A stretch of DNA of 64,000 nucleotides, taken from Leifsonia sp. AK011 (GTDB taxonomy: Bacteria > Actinomycetota > Actinomycetes > Actinomycetales > Microbacteriaceae). The number at the start of each line of letters is the position of its first letter. Position 1 is the first letter of the stretch. The notes beneath the pieces are model-generated. The model searched no databases. It was not told where the DNA came from and saw nothing but the letters and a program-made list of their open reading frames with translations. Of the stretch, positions 35,474-44,293 are shown in pieces. The stretch spans positions 1,674,001 to 1,738,000 of the forward strand of contig NZ_JACCCH010000001.1 of the NCBI RefSeq assembly GCF_013410945.1. Reading direction: 5' to 3'. Both the position numbers and the translations under genes were made by a program.

Positions 35474-35515
35474 CCAATGGTCTGCTACCATTGGCGAGGC
35501 TCCGGGCTCCCGGAG
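35474..35515 (+). promoter_or_regulatory. Hairpins in the infC leader/promoter region
   Basis: CCAATGGT (35474-35481) pairs with ACCATTGG (35487-35494), and CTCCGG (35500-35505) pairs with CCGGAG (35510-35515). Both are perfect. They lie about 200-240 nt before infC and may be part of a structured leader or an operator. Confidence 0.5.
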
Positions 35516-35705
35516 ACGCGAAAGTGGAGATTCTCCCACCTGCTGGCCGCCTCATACAGGCTATCGGGTAGTTGCACCCCGTCTGTTCCGTCGATGGCCT
35601 CCGTCATTGTGGGCCAGGCAGCATCAAGGGTGAGTGGCGCGCTGTGCGCGCCGCGCGATGTCCTCTTTCGTTCCGCGTGGCACACGCCACGGAATCATCA
35701 AGACA

Positions 35706-35711
35706 GAGGAG
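35706..35711 (+). promoter_or_regulatory. Ribosome-binding site of infC
   Basis: GAGGAG lies 6 nt before ATC 35718 and fixes that unusual start; no ATG, GTG or TTG lies nearby in frame. Confidence 0.8.
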
Positions 35712-35717
35712 TTCCGC

Positions 35718-36356
35718 ATCAGCGATCCCCGTACCAACGACCGAATCCGCGTACCTGAGGTTCGTCTCGTCGGCCCCAATGGTGAGCAGGTAGGTGTCGT
35801 CCGCATTGAGGACGCCATCCGTCTCGCCCAGGAAGCCGACCTGGATTTGGTTGAGGTTGCTCCCAATTCCAAGCCTCCCGTCGCCAAGATCATGGATTAC
35901 GGAAAGTTCAAGTACGAAGAGGCACAGAAGGCCAAGGAAGCGCGACGCAACCAGGCGAACACGATCCTCAAGGAGGTTCGATTCCGCCTGAAGATCGACA
36001 AGCACGACTACGAGACCAAGCGCAAGCGCGCGGAGGGATTCCTCCTCGCGGGCGACAAGGTGAAGGCCATGATCCTGTTCCGCGGGCGCGAGCAGTCGCG
36101 TCCCGACCAGGGTGTGCGCCTCCTCCAGCGTTTCGCTGAGGATGTCGCGGAGTTCGGCTCGGTCGAATCCACCCCCACCATCGACGGACGCAACATGGTG
36201 ATGGTGATCGGCCCCCACAAGACCAAGGCGGCTGCGAAGGCCGAGGCTGAGGCTCGCAAGACTGCGAACAAGGCCCCGCGCGACGCGGCCAAGGATGTAG
36301 CAGCGGACAACTCCGCTGCCGAAGTACCAACGGAAAAGGAAGACAAGGATGCCTAA
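35718..36356 (+). CDS. infC: Translation initiation factor IF-3 (ATC start)
   Basis: IF-3 keeps 30S subunits free and proofreads start-codon choice. The 212 residues include the N-domain ([40 protein letters not shown]) and C-domain ([32 protein letters not shown]), plus an Ala/Lys-rich tail of about 35 residues. ATC 35718 is chosen because GAGGAG lies 6 nt upstream and the protein begins at the family's [11 protein letters not shown]. Non-standard start codons of infC are known to give autoregulation by IF-3. The end overlaps rpmI by 8 nt. Confidence 0.96.
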   Translation: MSDPRTNDRIRVPEVRLVGPNGEQVGVVRIEDAIRLAQEADLDLVEVAPNSKPPVAKIMDYGKFKYEEAQKAKEARRNQANTILKEVRFRLKIDKHDYETKRKRAEGFLLAGDKVKAMILFRGREQSRPDQGVRLLQRFAEDVAEFGSVESTPTIDGRNMVMVIGPHKTKAAAKAEAEARKTANKAPRDAAKDVAADNSAAEVPTEKEDKDA

Positions 36357-36543
36357 GCAGAAGACGCACTCCGGTGCCAAGAAGCGCTTCAAGCTCACCG
36401 GTAGCGGCAAGGTCATGAAGCAGGGTGCTGGCATGCGCCACAACCTCGAGGTCAAGAGCGGCAAGCTCAAGCGCCAGCTCAACCAGGAGCAGGTGCTCGC
36501 CCCGGCGGACGCCAAGGTCATCAAGAAGCTTCTCGGCAAGTAA
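36349..36543 (+). CDS. rpmI: 50S ribosomal protein L35
   Basis: This 64-residue basic protein matches L35: [20 protein letters not shown], then [20 protein letters not shown]. It is a component of the large subunit. ATG 36349 lies inside the last codons of infC (8-nt overlap) and has AAGGAAGACAAGG upstream, so translation is coupled to infC. The conserved order infC-rpmI-rplT is intact. Confidence 0.98.
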   Translation: MPKQKTHSGAKKRFKLTGSGKVMKQGAGMRHNLEVKSGKLKRQLNQEQVLAPADAKVIKKLLGK

Positions 36544-36560
36544 GGGTTTAGGACAAAAAA

Positions 36561-36944
36561 ATGGCAAGAGTAAAGCGGGCAGTCAACGCCCACAAGAAGC
36601 GTCGCGTCATCCTCGATCGTGCCTCCGGTTACCGTGGACAGCGTTCGCGCCTGTACCGCAAGGCCAAGGAGCAGGTCACTCACTCGCTCGTCTACGCATA
36701 CCGTGACCGTCGTGCGCGCAAGGGTGACTTCCGTCGCCTGTGGATCCAGCGCATCAACGCGGCATCCCGTGCCAACGGCCTGACGTACAACCGTTTCATC
36801 CAGGGCCTGAACCTGGCCGGCGTCGGCGTCGACCGCCGTATCCTCGCCGACCTCGCCGTCACCGAGCCCGCGACTTTCGCGGCCCTCGTGCAGACTGCGA
36901 AGGCGGCACTGCCGGCCGACACCAGCGCCCCCAAGGTCGCCTAG
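36561..36944 (+). CDS. rplT: 50S ribosomal protein L20
   Basis: L20 (127 residues) is an early-assembly protein of the large subunit. It starts [20 protein letters not shown] and contains [21 protein letters not shown] and [20 protein letters not shown], all typical. The start ATG 36561 follows rpmI by 17 nt. The final 10 residues ([11 protein letters not shown]) are a non-conserved tail. No terminator lies in the 72 nt before the next gene; the first strong one is inside that gene (37075-37100). Confidence 0.98.
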   Translation: MARVKRAVNAHKKRRVILDRASGYRGQRSRLYRKAKEQVTHSLVYAYRDRRARKGDFRRLWIQRINAASRANGLTYNRFIQGLNLAGVGVDRRILADLAVTEPATFAALVQTAKAALPADTSAPKVA

Positions 36945-37004
36945 CGATACCACCAGCACCACCGAGTGCAGCGAGCCGGTCACGGTTCGTTCACCTCGTC
37001 ACAA

Positions 37005-37010
37005 TAGGCT
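37005..37010 (+). promoter_or_regulatory. -10 element of the SpoU methylase gene, leaderless
   Basis: TAGGCT ends 6 nt before ATG 37017; there is no ribosome site. Confidence 0.45.
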
Positions 37011-37016
37011 GTCGAC

Positions 37017-37817
37017 ATGATCGACAACCCGCGCTCACCCCGTGTGCGCGCCGTGGCGAAACTCGCAAAGAGAGAAGCCCGGTCTGAGACCGGGCTTTTT
37101 CTCGTTGAGGGGCCACAGGCCGTCTCCGAGGCGTTGGCCTTCCGCCCCGAGTTGGTGCTCGAGATCTTCGCGACGCCCACCGCGTGGGAGAAGCACTCCG
37201 GGCTCGCCTCCGCTGCTGCCAACGCGGACCTGGACGTGGAGTTCGTGAGCGAACAGGTACTCGACGCCATGGCGGACACCGTGACACCCCAGGGGATCGT
37301 GGCGGTCTGCCGGCAGTTCCTCAGGTCGGTAGAGGACGTGCTGGCGGGCGGCCCCAGGCTCATCGCGGTGCTCGAGGAGGTCAGGGACCCGGGGAACGCT
37401 GGCACGATCATCCGCACGGCGGATGCCGCGGGGGCGGACGCCGTCATTCTGACCGGTCGCAGCGTTGACGTGTACAACCCGAAGGTCGTGCGCGCCACGA
37501 CCGGTTCGATGTTCCATCTCCCGGTCGCGCGTGGTGCCGAACTTGAGGATGTTCTCGAGAAGGTTGCTGCCGCGGGCCTCCAGGTGATCGCGGCGGATGT
37601 CAAGGGCGGCGACCTTCTCGCTGCCCGCAACTCCGGAGCGCTTGCCAAGCCCACCGCCTGGCTGTTCGGCAATGAGGCGCGCGGGCTCACCGACGAGCAC
37701 TACGCCCTGGCCGACTGGGTTATCCAGGTTCCGATCTACGGACACGCGGAGTCGATGAACCTCGCCACCGCAGCCGCGGTCTGCCTCTATGAGAGCGCTT
37801 TCGCCCAGCGCAGCTGA
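37017..37817 (+). CDS. SpoU (TrmH) family RNA 2'-O-methyltransferase
   Basis: This 266-residue SPOUT enzyme has an N-terminal L30e-like substrate-binding domain (RSETGLFLVEGPQAVSEALA) and the C-terminal knotted SAM domain: VLEEVRDPGNAGTIIRTADA, GADAVILTGRSVDVYNPKVVRATTGSMF, LFGNEARGL and VPIYGHAESMNLATAAAVCLYE. Members 2'-O-methylate rRNA or tRNA; the target here is unknown. ATG 37017 is set by the leaderless -10. Codons 20-28 encode, at the DNA level, a full intrinsic terminator (37075-37100), so transcription into the gene may depend on translation. It follows rplT. Confidence 0.93.
   Translation: MIDNPRSPRVRAVAKLAKREARSETGLFLVEGPQAVSEALAFRPELVLEIFATPTAWEKHSGLASAAANADLDVEFVSEQVLDAMADTVTPQGIVAVCRQFLRSVEDVLAGGPRLIAVLEEVRDPGNAGTIIRTADAAGADAVILTGRSVDVYNPKVVRATTGSMFHLPVARGAELEDVLEKVAAAGLQVIAADVKGGDLLAARNSGALAKPTAWLFGNEARGLTDEHYALADWVIQVPIYGHAESMNLATAAAVCLYESAFAQRS
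37075..37100 (+). terminator. Intrinsic terminator inside the SpoU methylase coding sequence
   Basis: AAGCCCGGT (37075-37083) pairs with ACCGGGCTT (37089-37097) around CTGAG, and T37096-T37100 forms the T-run. It is the most canonical terminator in the window, yet it lies about 60 nt into an apparently intact gene. Confidence 0.8.
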
Positions 37818-37990
37818 CGTCGTTCCGCATGCACGTTGCAGTCGTGTAAATATGACCGGGTTTGACGCCTCTTCCCTCGGAGGTCGCTCGGGAGTGTGTT
37901 AGGACTGAGACATTGCGACGTTACGGGGGTGACCATCCTCCTGCGCGTTCTCTCACATCAGGAACACTGCAATCAGGAAGAGGTAAACGG

Positions 37991-39616
37991 ATGACAACCG
38001 CATCCACTCATCGAAAGCGCGCAACAAGCGCGCTCATCGGCGCATCTGCACTCGCACTCGTTCTCGCGAGCTGCGCAGCAGGTGGCGACACGGGCGCGAC
38101 CGGGGATGGCGCCATCCTCGTCGGAACAACGGACAAGGTCGTTACCCTCGACCCCGCCGGCTCGTACGACAACGGATCGTTCGCGGTCCAGAACCAGGTC
38201 TACGCATTCCTCCTCAACTCGCCCCTCGGCAGCCCTGACCCCGAGCCCGACCTCGCGGAGTCGGCGGAGTTCACCTCCCCGACCGAGTACACCGTCACTC
38301 TCAAGCCCGGCCTCAAGTTCGCCAACGGCAACGACCTGACCGCATCCGACGTCAAGTTCAGCTTCGACCGCCAGCTTGAGATCGCGGCACCCGACGGCCC
38401 CTCGAGCCTCCTCTACAACCTCGAGAGCACGGAGGCGGTGGATGACACGACCGTCGTCTTCACCCTCAAGGCCGCCAACGACCAGGTCTTCCCGCAGATC
38501 CTGACCACCTTCCCCGGCGCCATCGTCGACGAGGAGGTGTTCTCGGCCACCGAACTCACCCCCGACGCCGACATCGTCGCGGGCGAGGCATTCAACGGCC
38601 AGTACACGATCGCCACGTACGACTTCAACAAGACGATCGAGTTCGTCCCCAACGAGAACTACGCGGGCCTGCTCGGTCCTGCACAGAACTCCTCGGTGAT
38701 CCTCAGCTACTACGCCGACTCCTCGAACCTGAAGCTCGACGTTCAGGAGGGCAATGTCGACGTGGCGTACCGCAGCCTCTCGGCGACGGACGTGGCCGAT
38801 TTGCGTGGCGATGACGGTGTCGTCGTCCACGATGGACCCGGTGGCGAGATCCGCTACATCGTCTTCAACTTCGACACCCAGCCGTACGGAGCCACGACGG
38901 CGGAGGCCGACCCGGCCAAGGCCCTCGCGGTTCGCCAGGCCGTGGCATCCCTCGTCGACCGCGCCGAGATCGCCGACCAGGTCTACAAGGGCACCTACAC
39001 CCCGCTGTACTCGTTCGTTCCCGAGGGCTTCACCGGCGCCACCGAGGTGCTGAAGGACCTCTACGGTGACGGCGAGGGCGGACCGGATGCCACGAAGGCA
39101 GCCGAGATCCTCTCGGCAGCCGGTGTCGCGACTCCGGTCTCCCTGAGCCTTCAGTACAGCCCGGACCACTACGGTCCCTCGTCGGGTGACGAGTACGCGC
39201 TCGTCAAGAGCCAGCTCGAGGCGACCGGTCTCTTCACTGTCGACCTGCAGTCGACCGAGTGGGTTCAGTACTCCGAGGACCGCGTGTCCGACGTGTACCC
39301 GGCGTACCAGCTCGGGTGGTTCCCCGACTACTCGGACGCGGACAACTACCTCACACCGTTCTTCCTCACGGAGAACTTCCTCGCCAACCACTACTCGAAC
39401 CCGACCGTGGATGAGCTCATCACGGAGCAGGGTGTGACCTCGGATGTCGCGGCTCGTACCGCGCTCATCGAGCAGATCCAGGCGACCGTCGCCGAGGACC
39501 TCTCCACCCTGCCGCTCCTTCAGGGAGCGCAGGTCGCGGTGTCCGGCACGGACATCGACGGTGTGACGCTCGACCCGTCCTTCAAGTTCCGCTTCGCGGG
39601 ACTCGTCAAGGGCTGA
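37991..39616 (+). CDS. Oligopeptide/dipeptide ABC transporter substrate-binding lipoprotein
   Basis: This 541-residue family 5 solute-binding protein has a lipoprotein signal: a basic start, a hydrophobic stretch and the lipobox LASC with Cys 28. Typical motifs are VTLDPAGSYDNGSF near the mature start, SPTEYTVTLKPGLKFANGNDLTASDV-like KFANGNDLTASDVKFSFDR and AVRQAVASLVDRAEIADQVYKG. Such proteins usually bind peptides, sometimes nickel or sugars; the ligand is unknown. ATG 37991 has AGGAAGAGG upstream. A hairpin separates it from the permease genes, which suggests the binding protein is made in excess. The 173-nt gap before it shows no clear promoter. Confidence 0.93.
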   Translation: MTTASTHRKRATSALIGASALALVLASCAAGGDTGATGDGAILVGTTDKVVTLDPAGSYDNGSFAVQNQVYAFLLNSPLGSPDPEPDLAESAEFTSPTEYTVTLKPGLKFANGNDLTASDVKFSFDRQLEIAAPDGPSSLLYNLESTEAVDDTTVVFTLKAANDQVFPQILTTFPGAIVDEEVFSATELTPDADIVAGEAFNGQYTIATYDFNKTIEFVPNENYAGLLGPAQNSSVILSYYADSSNLKLDVQEGNVDVAYRSLSATDVADLRGDDGVVVHDGPGGEIRYIVFNFDTQPYGATTAEADPAKALAVRQAVASLVDRAEIADQVYKGTYTPLYSFVPEGFTGATEVLKDLYGDGEGGPDATKAAEILSAAGVATPVSLSLQYSPDHYGPSSGDEYALVKSQLEATGLFTVDLQSTEWVQYSEDRVSDVYPAYQLGWFPDYSDADNYLTPFFLTENFLANHYSNPTVDELITEQGVTSDVAARTALIEQIQATVAEDLSTLPLLQGAQVAVSGTDIDGVTLDPSFKFRFAGLVKG

Positions 39617-39637
39617 GAGAGCTAAGGTTCCACCAAC

Positions 39638-39675
39638 GGATGGGGTGGTTCGTCGTCCGGCGAGCCACCCCATCC
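39638..39675 (+). terminator. Attenuating hairpin after the oligopeptide-binding protein gene
   Basis: GGATGGGGTGG (39638-39648) pairs perfectly with CCACCCCATCC (39665-39675), an 11-bp stem with a 16-nt loop and no T-run. It lies between the binding protein and the first permease gene. Confidence 0.6.
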
Positions 39676-39700
39676 TCTGACCGGGGATAGACCGCACCAC

Positions 39701-40789
39701 ATGACTACGACCGAGATCGCCGGCACGATTCCGCCGGCGTCACCACAGCGCGGGCGAGCAGGGGGCAACAAGCTCCTCCGGTTCATCATCGTGCGTTTCC
39801 TGCTCATCTTCCCGACGATCTTCATCCTTGTGACGATGGTCTTCGTGCTGATGCGGACTATCGGTGACCCGATCACGGCGGCCCTCGGCGGCCGCCTTCC
39901 TCCGGAGCAGCTGGCCCAACGCATCGAGGAGGCCGGGTACAACCGGCCGATCATCGTTCAGTACTTCGAGTACCTCGGACAGATCTTCACGGGCAACTTC
40001 GGCACGTCGATCACCGACCGCCAGCCTGTCATCGATCTTCTCTTCCGCTATGGCGGAGCGACCCTGGAGCTCGCGTTCTACGCGCTCATCGTCGCCTTCA
40101 TCGTGGGTATCCCGCTCGGGATGCTCGCCGCCTACCTCCGCGACCGCTGGCCGGATGCTGGGCTTCGGATCTTCGCGATCCTGTCGTATGCCACCCCGGT
40201 GTTCTTCGCGGGCCTCCTGCTCAAGCTCATCTTCGCTGTGGGACTCCACTGGCTTCCTGTCGCGGGGCGCGCATCGGTGCGGGTTGAACTGGAGCTCTCG
40301 CGAGTCCCGAATCCGACCGGCATCTACCTCATCGATGCCGCCCAGACACCGAATCCGGGCGCCGTGTACGCAGACCTCCTCGCCCACGCCGTGCTGCCGG
40401 GGATCGCGCTGGGGCTTCTCACCGCGGGAGTTTTCCTCCGGCTCGTGCGGACAAACGTCATAGGTACGCTCTCGATGGACTACGTCGACGCCGCACGCTC
40501 GCGGGGCGTCAAGGAGTACCGACTCGTCACCTCGCATGCGATCAAGCCGGCCCTCGTGCCCATCATCACCGTCATCGGACTCCAGATCGCCATGCTGCTC
40601 GGCGGTGCCGTGCTCACCGAGACGACCTTCGAATGGCAGGGGCTGGGCTTCCAGCTGGCGCACTACCTGACATCGCGTGACTTCGTCGCGGTCCAGGGCA
40701 TCGTCGCCCTGCTGGCGGTGATCGTCGCCGTGACCAACTTCATCGTCGACATCATCGCGGCGATCATCGACCCGAGGATCCGGTACTGA
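39701..40789 (+). CDS. Oligopeptide/dipeptide ABC transporter permease (DppB-like)
   Basis: This 362-residue permease has the DppB/OppB layout: an N-terminal membrane helix (LRFIIVRFLLIFPTIFILVTMVFVL) and a long extracytoplasmic loop (DPITAALGGRLPPEQLAQR, NFGTSITDRQPV). A BPD_transp_1 domain of about five helices follows. The EAA-like coupling motif is DAARSRGVKEYRLVTSHAIKPALVPI. An additional loop (VPNPTGIYLIDAAQTPNP) interrupts the helices. ATG 39701 follows the intergenic hairpin. It pairs with the next gene as the heterodimeric channel. Confidence 0.93.
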   Translation: MTTTEIAGTIPPASPQRGRAGGNKLLRFIIVRFLLIFPTIFILVTMVFVLMRTIGDPITAALGGRLPPEQLAQRIEEAGYNRPIIVQYFEYLGQIFTGNFGTSITDRQPVIDLLFRYGGATLELAFYALIVAFIVGIPLGMLAAYLRDRWPDAGLRIFAILSYATPVFFAGLLLKLIFAVGLHWLPVAGRASVRVELELSRVPNPTGIYLIDAAQTPNPGAVYADLLAHAVLPGIALGLLTAGVFLRLVRTNVIGTLSMDYVDAARSRGVKEYRLVTSHAIKPALVPIITVIGLQIAMLLGGAVLTETTFEWQGLGFQLAHYLTSRDFVAVQGIVALLAVIVAVTNFIVDIIAAIIDPRIRY

Positions 40790-40791
40790 CC

Positions 40792-41802
40792 ATGAAGCGC
40801 ACCCGTCTCCTCGACCGACTCCCCGTCGTTCACCAGCTGCGCCAGAGCGTTGGACTCCAGCGCGGCATGCTCATCGCCGGCCTCGTGATCACCGGCATCT
40901 TCATCCTCACGTCGATCTTCGCCCCGATCATCGCCCCGTACGGCTACGCGCAACTTCGGGACGCGGACGGCGTCTTCGGCGCCCAGCAGCCCCCGAGCCC
41001 CGAGCACATCATGGGTACGACTGTGGGGGGCTACGACGTCTACTCGCGCGTGATCTGGGGAACCCAGACCGCGATCCTCGTGATCATCGTCGCGGTGCTC
41101 CTCTCGATCTTCATCGGCGTGCTCCTCGGACTGATCTCCGGATATGTCGGCGGATGGCTCGACAGAGTTCTCGTCGTCGTGGCCGACGCGGTGTACGCCT
41201 TCCCGTCGTTGCTTCTGGCCATCGTCGCGGCGATCGCGATCAGTGGCGGGCAGTCGAGCTTCTGGGGTGGCATCCTCGCAGCAGCGCTCTCGATCACGGT
41301 GGTGTTCATCCCGCAGTACTTCCGCGTGATCAGGGCCGAGACTGTTCGCATCAAGGCCGAGGCGTACGTCGAGTCGGCGAAGGTCATCGGCGCGAGCCCC
41401 CTGCGCATCATGTCGCGGCACGTGCTGCGCAATGCGACCCGAACGCTTCCGCTCATCTTCACGCTCAACAGCTCCGAGGCGATCCTCACGCTGGCCGGAC
41501 TCGGGTTCCTCGGCTTCGGAATCGAACCGACTGCGGCTGCCGAGTGGGGCTACGACCTCAACAAGTCCCTGTCGGACGTGACGAGCGGGATCTGGTGGAC
41601 CTCGGTGTTCCCGGGTCTCGCGATCGTTCTCGTCGTTCTCGGCATCACGCTCGTCGGGGAGTCCCTCAACGACCTTGCCGACCCGCGACTGCGCACACGC
41701 CGTCGCGCGGACGTCCTGCCGCATCCCACAGCAGAGGTGTCCACCGCTCCCGGCGGTGTCGCCGATGTCGTCGATATCGACGCCCTGGAGGGTAAGCCAT
41801 GA
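40792..41802 (+). CDS. Oligopeptide/dipeptide ABC transporter permease (DppC-like)
   Basis: This 336-residue permease has an OppC-type N-terminal segment, then PPSPEHIMGTTVGGYDVYSRVIWGTQ, the conserved loop before the channel domain. The coupling motif is ESAKVIGASPLRIMSRHVLRNAT, and GLGFLGFGIEPTAAAEWG follows before the last helices. ATG 40792 lies 2 nt after the DppB-like stop. Its TGA overlaps the ATG of the ATPase gene (ATGA), so the three genes are tightly linked. Confidence 0.94.
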   Translation: MKRTRLLDRLPVVHQLRQSVGLQRGMLIAGLVITGIFILTSIFAPIIAPYGYAQLRDADGVFGAQQPPSPEHIMGTTVGGYDVYSRVIWGTQTAILVIIVAVLLSIFIGVLLGLISGYVGGWLDRVLVVVADAVYAFPSLLLAIVAAIAISGGQSSFWGGILAAALSITVVFIPQYFRVIRAETVRIKAEAYVESAKVIGASPLRIMSRHVLRNATRTLPLIFTLNSSEAILTLAGLGFLGFGIEPTAAAEWGYDLNKSLSDVTSGIWWTSVFPGLAIVLVVLGITLVGESLNDLADPRLRTRRRADVLPHPTAEVSTAPGGVADVVDIDALEGKP

Positions 41803-43433
41803 CCGATGTCGTGAAGATCAGCAATCTCGAGGTCTCGTTCGCGACCGATGGTGGGGATGTGCTCGCCGTCGATGATGTGAGCCTCTCCGTCGCCGCGGGC
41901 GAGATCGTCGCGATCGTCGGTGAGAGCGGCAGCGGCAAGTCCGTTACCGCGAAGACGATCATCGGGCTCCTCCCGTCCACCGCGACGACCTCGGGCGCGG
42001 TCGTGCTGAACGGCACGAACGTCGTTGGTCTCACGGGAGATCGTCTGCGGGCGATCCGCGGTGTTGACGCGGCCATGGTGTTCCAGGAGCCGTCGACCTC
42101 CCTCAACCCGGTGTACACGGTCGGGTGGCAGTTGGCGGAGGGCCTGCGGGCTCACGGTAAGTACTCGCGCAAGCGGGCCCGGACGAAGGCGATCGAGTTC
42201 CTGGAGAAGGTGGGCATTCCGGATGCCTCGGAGCGGGTCGACTACTACCCCCACCAGTTCTCCGGCGGGCAGAAGCAGCGCATTGTCATCGCGATGGCTC
42301 TGGCGCTTGGTCCCGAGCTGATCATCGCCGACGAGCCCACGACTGCCCTGGATGTCACGGTGCAGGCTGAGATCCTCGAACTGCTCCGACGTGTGTCGCA
42401 GGAGTTCGGCACGGCGATCGTGCTCATCACCCACAACATGGGTGTCGTCGCCGATCTCGCCGATCGGGTCATCGTCATGTATCAGGGAAAGGTCGTCGAG
42501 GAGGCGCCGGTCGCCGAGCTCTTCGCTCATCCACAAGCTGACTACACCAAGCGCCTGCTGGCGGCCGTCCCGCGCATCGATGTGACCAGGGAACGACAGC
42601 CGGTTGCACCGGCGGAGCCTGTGGTCGTGGCATCCGATCTCGTTATCGAGTACGCCGCACGGTTCGGAGGTGGCAGTTTCCGTGCCGTCGACTCCGTCAG
42701 TTTCTCGATCGCGCCGCGCGAGGTGCTCGGACTGGTGGGGGAGAGCGGATCGGGCAAGACCACGATCGGCCGAGCCATCGGCGGCCTGACAAAGGTCACC
42801 GGTGGTTCGCTCCAGGTTCTCGGGCACGAGATGCGGGGGGTGCGGGAGCGGGACTTCACACCCGTGCGAAGCAGGATCGGCTTCGTGTTCCAGGATCCCG
42901 CCTCGAGCTTCAATCCCCTCCTCACGATCGCGCAGTGCGTGGCCGAACCGCTCGTCGTGCACGAGAAGTCCCTGGATGCCACCCAGGTGCGGTCCCGCGT
43001 GGACGACCTCCTCGAGGCCGTCCAGTTGCCCCGTTCCTTCGGTGATCGCTTCCCGCACGAGCTGAGTGGTGGGCAACGCCAGCGTGCGAGCCTCGCGCGC
43101 GCACTGGCCCTGAAGCCGGAACTGCTCATCGCCGATGAGCCGACGAGCGCGCTCGACGTGTCCGTCCAGGCCAGGGTGCTCGAGCTCTTCATGGAACTGC
43201 AGAGGGAGTTCGGCTTCGCGGCACTCTTCATCAGCCACGACCTCGCGGTCGTCGATGCGATCGCCGACCGGATCGCGGTGCTGTATCGGGGCCAGCTGGT
43301 CGAGGAGGGTCCACCGGCCCAGGTGCTCGGAGCTCCTGAGCATGCGTACACGCGGCGGCTCCTGGCATCCCTCCCGGTGCCTGATCCGGCGGAGCAGCGC
43401 GAGCGTCGCGAAGTGCTGAAGTCGCTCGACTGA
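41799..43433 (+). CDS. Fused double-cassette peptide ABC transporter ATPase (DppD-DppF type)
   Basis: This 544-residue protein holds two complete ABC cassettes in one chain. The first has Walker A GESGSGKSV (residues 41-49), signature FSGGQKQRIVIAMAL and Walker B LIIADEPTTALD. The second has Walker A GESGSGKTT (from about residue 314), signature LSGGQRQRASLARAL and Walker [13 protein letters not shown]. Each cassette includes the oligopeptide-type C-terminal part. Such fusions replace separate DppD and DppF subunits and are common in actinobacteria. ATG 41799 overlaps the permease stop. It ends the importer operon. Confidence 0.95.
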   Translation: MTDVVKISNLEVSFATDGGDVLAVDDVSLSVAAGEIVAIVGESGSGKSVTAKTIIGLLPSTATTSGAVVLNGTNVVGLTGDRLRAIRGVDAAMVFQEPSTSLNPVYTVGWQLAEGLRAHGKYSRKRARTKAIEFLEKVGIPDASERVDYYPHQFSGGQKQRIVIAMALALGPELIIADEPTTALDVTVQAEILELLRRVSQEFGTAIVLITHNMGVVADLADRVIVMYQGKVVEEAPVAELFAHPQADYTKRLLAAVPRIDVTRERQPVAPAEPVVVASDLVIEYAARFGGGSFRAVDSVSFSIAPREVLGLVGESGSGKTTIGRAIGGLTKVTGGSLQVLGHEMRGVRERDFTPVRSRIGFVFQDPASSFNPLLTIAQCVAEPLVVHEKSLDATQVRSRVDDLLEAVQLPRSFGDRFPHELSGGQRQRASLARALALKPELLIADEPTSALDVSVQARVLELFMELQREFGFAALFISHDLAVVDAIADRIAVLYRGQLVEEGPPAQVLGAPEHAYTRRLLASLPVPDPAEQRERREVLKSLD

Positions 43434-43469
43434 CGCATGTGTCGGTCGGGTCACAGATAGACCGCTGAG

Positions 43470-43488
43470 TTGACCCCCGTTTGGGGGT
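43470..43488 (+). promoter_or_regulatory. Palindrome over a -35-like element upstream of gluA
   Basis: ACCCCC (43473-43478) and GGGGGT (43483-43488) form a perfect inverted repeat with a 4-nt centre that overlaps TTGACC (43470-43475). It could be an operator or a small hairpin; no clear -10 follows. Confidence 0.4.
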
Positions 43489-43504
43489 GTGCTTGTGTGG
43501 GTGG

Positions 43505-44242
43505 ATGGAACCCCTCGTAGTTCTCGACCACGTGAACAAGAACTTCGGCGAGCTCCACGTTCTCAAGGACCTCACGACGACGGTTCACCGCGGCGAGGTC
43601 GTGGTCATCATCGGGCCGAGCGGCTCAGGAAAGTCCACCCTCTGCCGCGCGATCAACCGTCTCGAAACGATCGACAGCGGCACCATCACGATCGACGGCA
43701 AAGCCCTGCCTGCGGAGGGATCGGAGCTCGCCCGGCTCCGCGCCGACGTTGGCATGGTGTTCCAGTCCTTCAACTTGTTCGCGCACAAGACGGTGCTGCA
43801 GAACGTGACCCTCGGCCAGACGGTGGTTCGCCGCCGCTCCCAGCGCGAGGCCATAGAGCGGGCGATGACGCTCCTCGAGCGGGTGGGTGTCGCCGACCAG
43901 GCCACGAAGATGCCCTCCCAACTCTCGGGCGGGCAGCAGCAGCGGGTCGCCATCGCTCGAGCTCTCGCGATGGATCCCAAGGTCATGCTGTTCGACGAGC
44001 CGACATCGGCCCTCGACCCCGAGATGATCACTGAGGTCCTCGACGTCATGGTCGGCCTTGCCGAGGAGGGCATGACGATGGTCGTCGTCACACACGAGAT
44101 GGGCTTCGCACGCAGGGCCGCGGATCGCGTGCTCTTCATGGCCGACGGCGAGATCGTCGAGGAGGCGACACCGGAGGTCTTCTTCACAAATCCCACGAGC
44201 GCGAGAGCGAAGGACTTCCTCTCCAAGGTACTTGCCCACTGA
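43505..44242 (+). CDS. gluA: Polar amino-acid (glutamate-type) ABC transporter ATPase
   Basis: This 245-residue ATPase has Walker [10 protein letters not shown] (residues 37-45), a Q-loop in [19 protein letters not shown], signature [19 protein letters not shown] and Walker [16 protein letters not shown]. These are hallmarks of the polar amino-acid uptake family (GlnQ/GluA). The order ATPase - binding protein - permease - permease matches gluABCD of Corynebacterium glutamicum, which imports glutamate. The substrate is inferred from that order only. ATG 43505 is preceded by a weak G-rich stretch. Confidence 0.9.
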   Translation: MEPLVVLDHVNKNFGELHVLKDLTTTVHRGEVVVIIGPSGSGKSTLCRAINRLETIDSGTITIDGKALPAEGSELARLRADVGMVFQSFNLFAHKTVLQNVTLGQTVVRRRSQREAIERAMTLLERVGVADQATKMPSQLSGGQQQRVAIARALAMDPKVMLFDEPTSALDPEMITEVLDVMVGLAEEGMTMVVVTHEMGFARRAADRVLFMADGEIVEEATPEVFFTNPTSARAKDFLSKVLAH

Positions 44243-44250
44243 AAGAACCC

Positions 44251-44269
44251 GCCCGCTAAAAGAGCGGGC
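44251..44269 (+). terminator. Small hairpin between gluA and gluB
   Basis: GCCCGCT (44251-44257) pairs with AGCGGGC (44263-44269), a 7-bp stem with a 5-nt loop. It may attenuate or protect mRNA ends. Confidence 0.45.
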
Positions 44270-44293
44270 AGGAAGCACACAACAGGAGGAACC

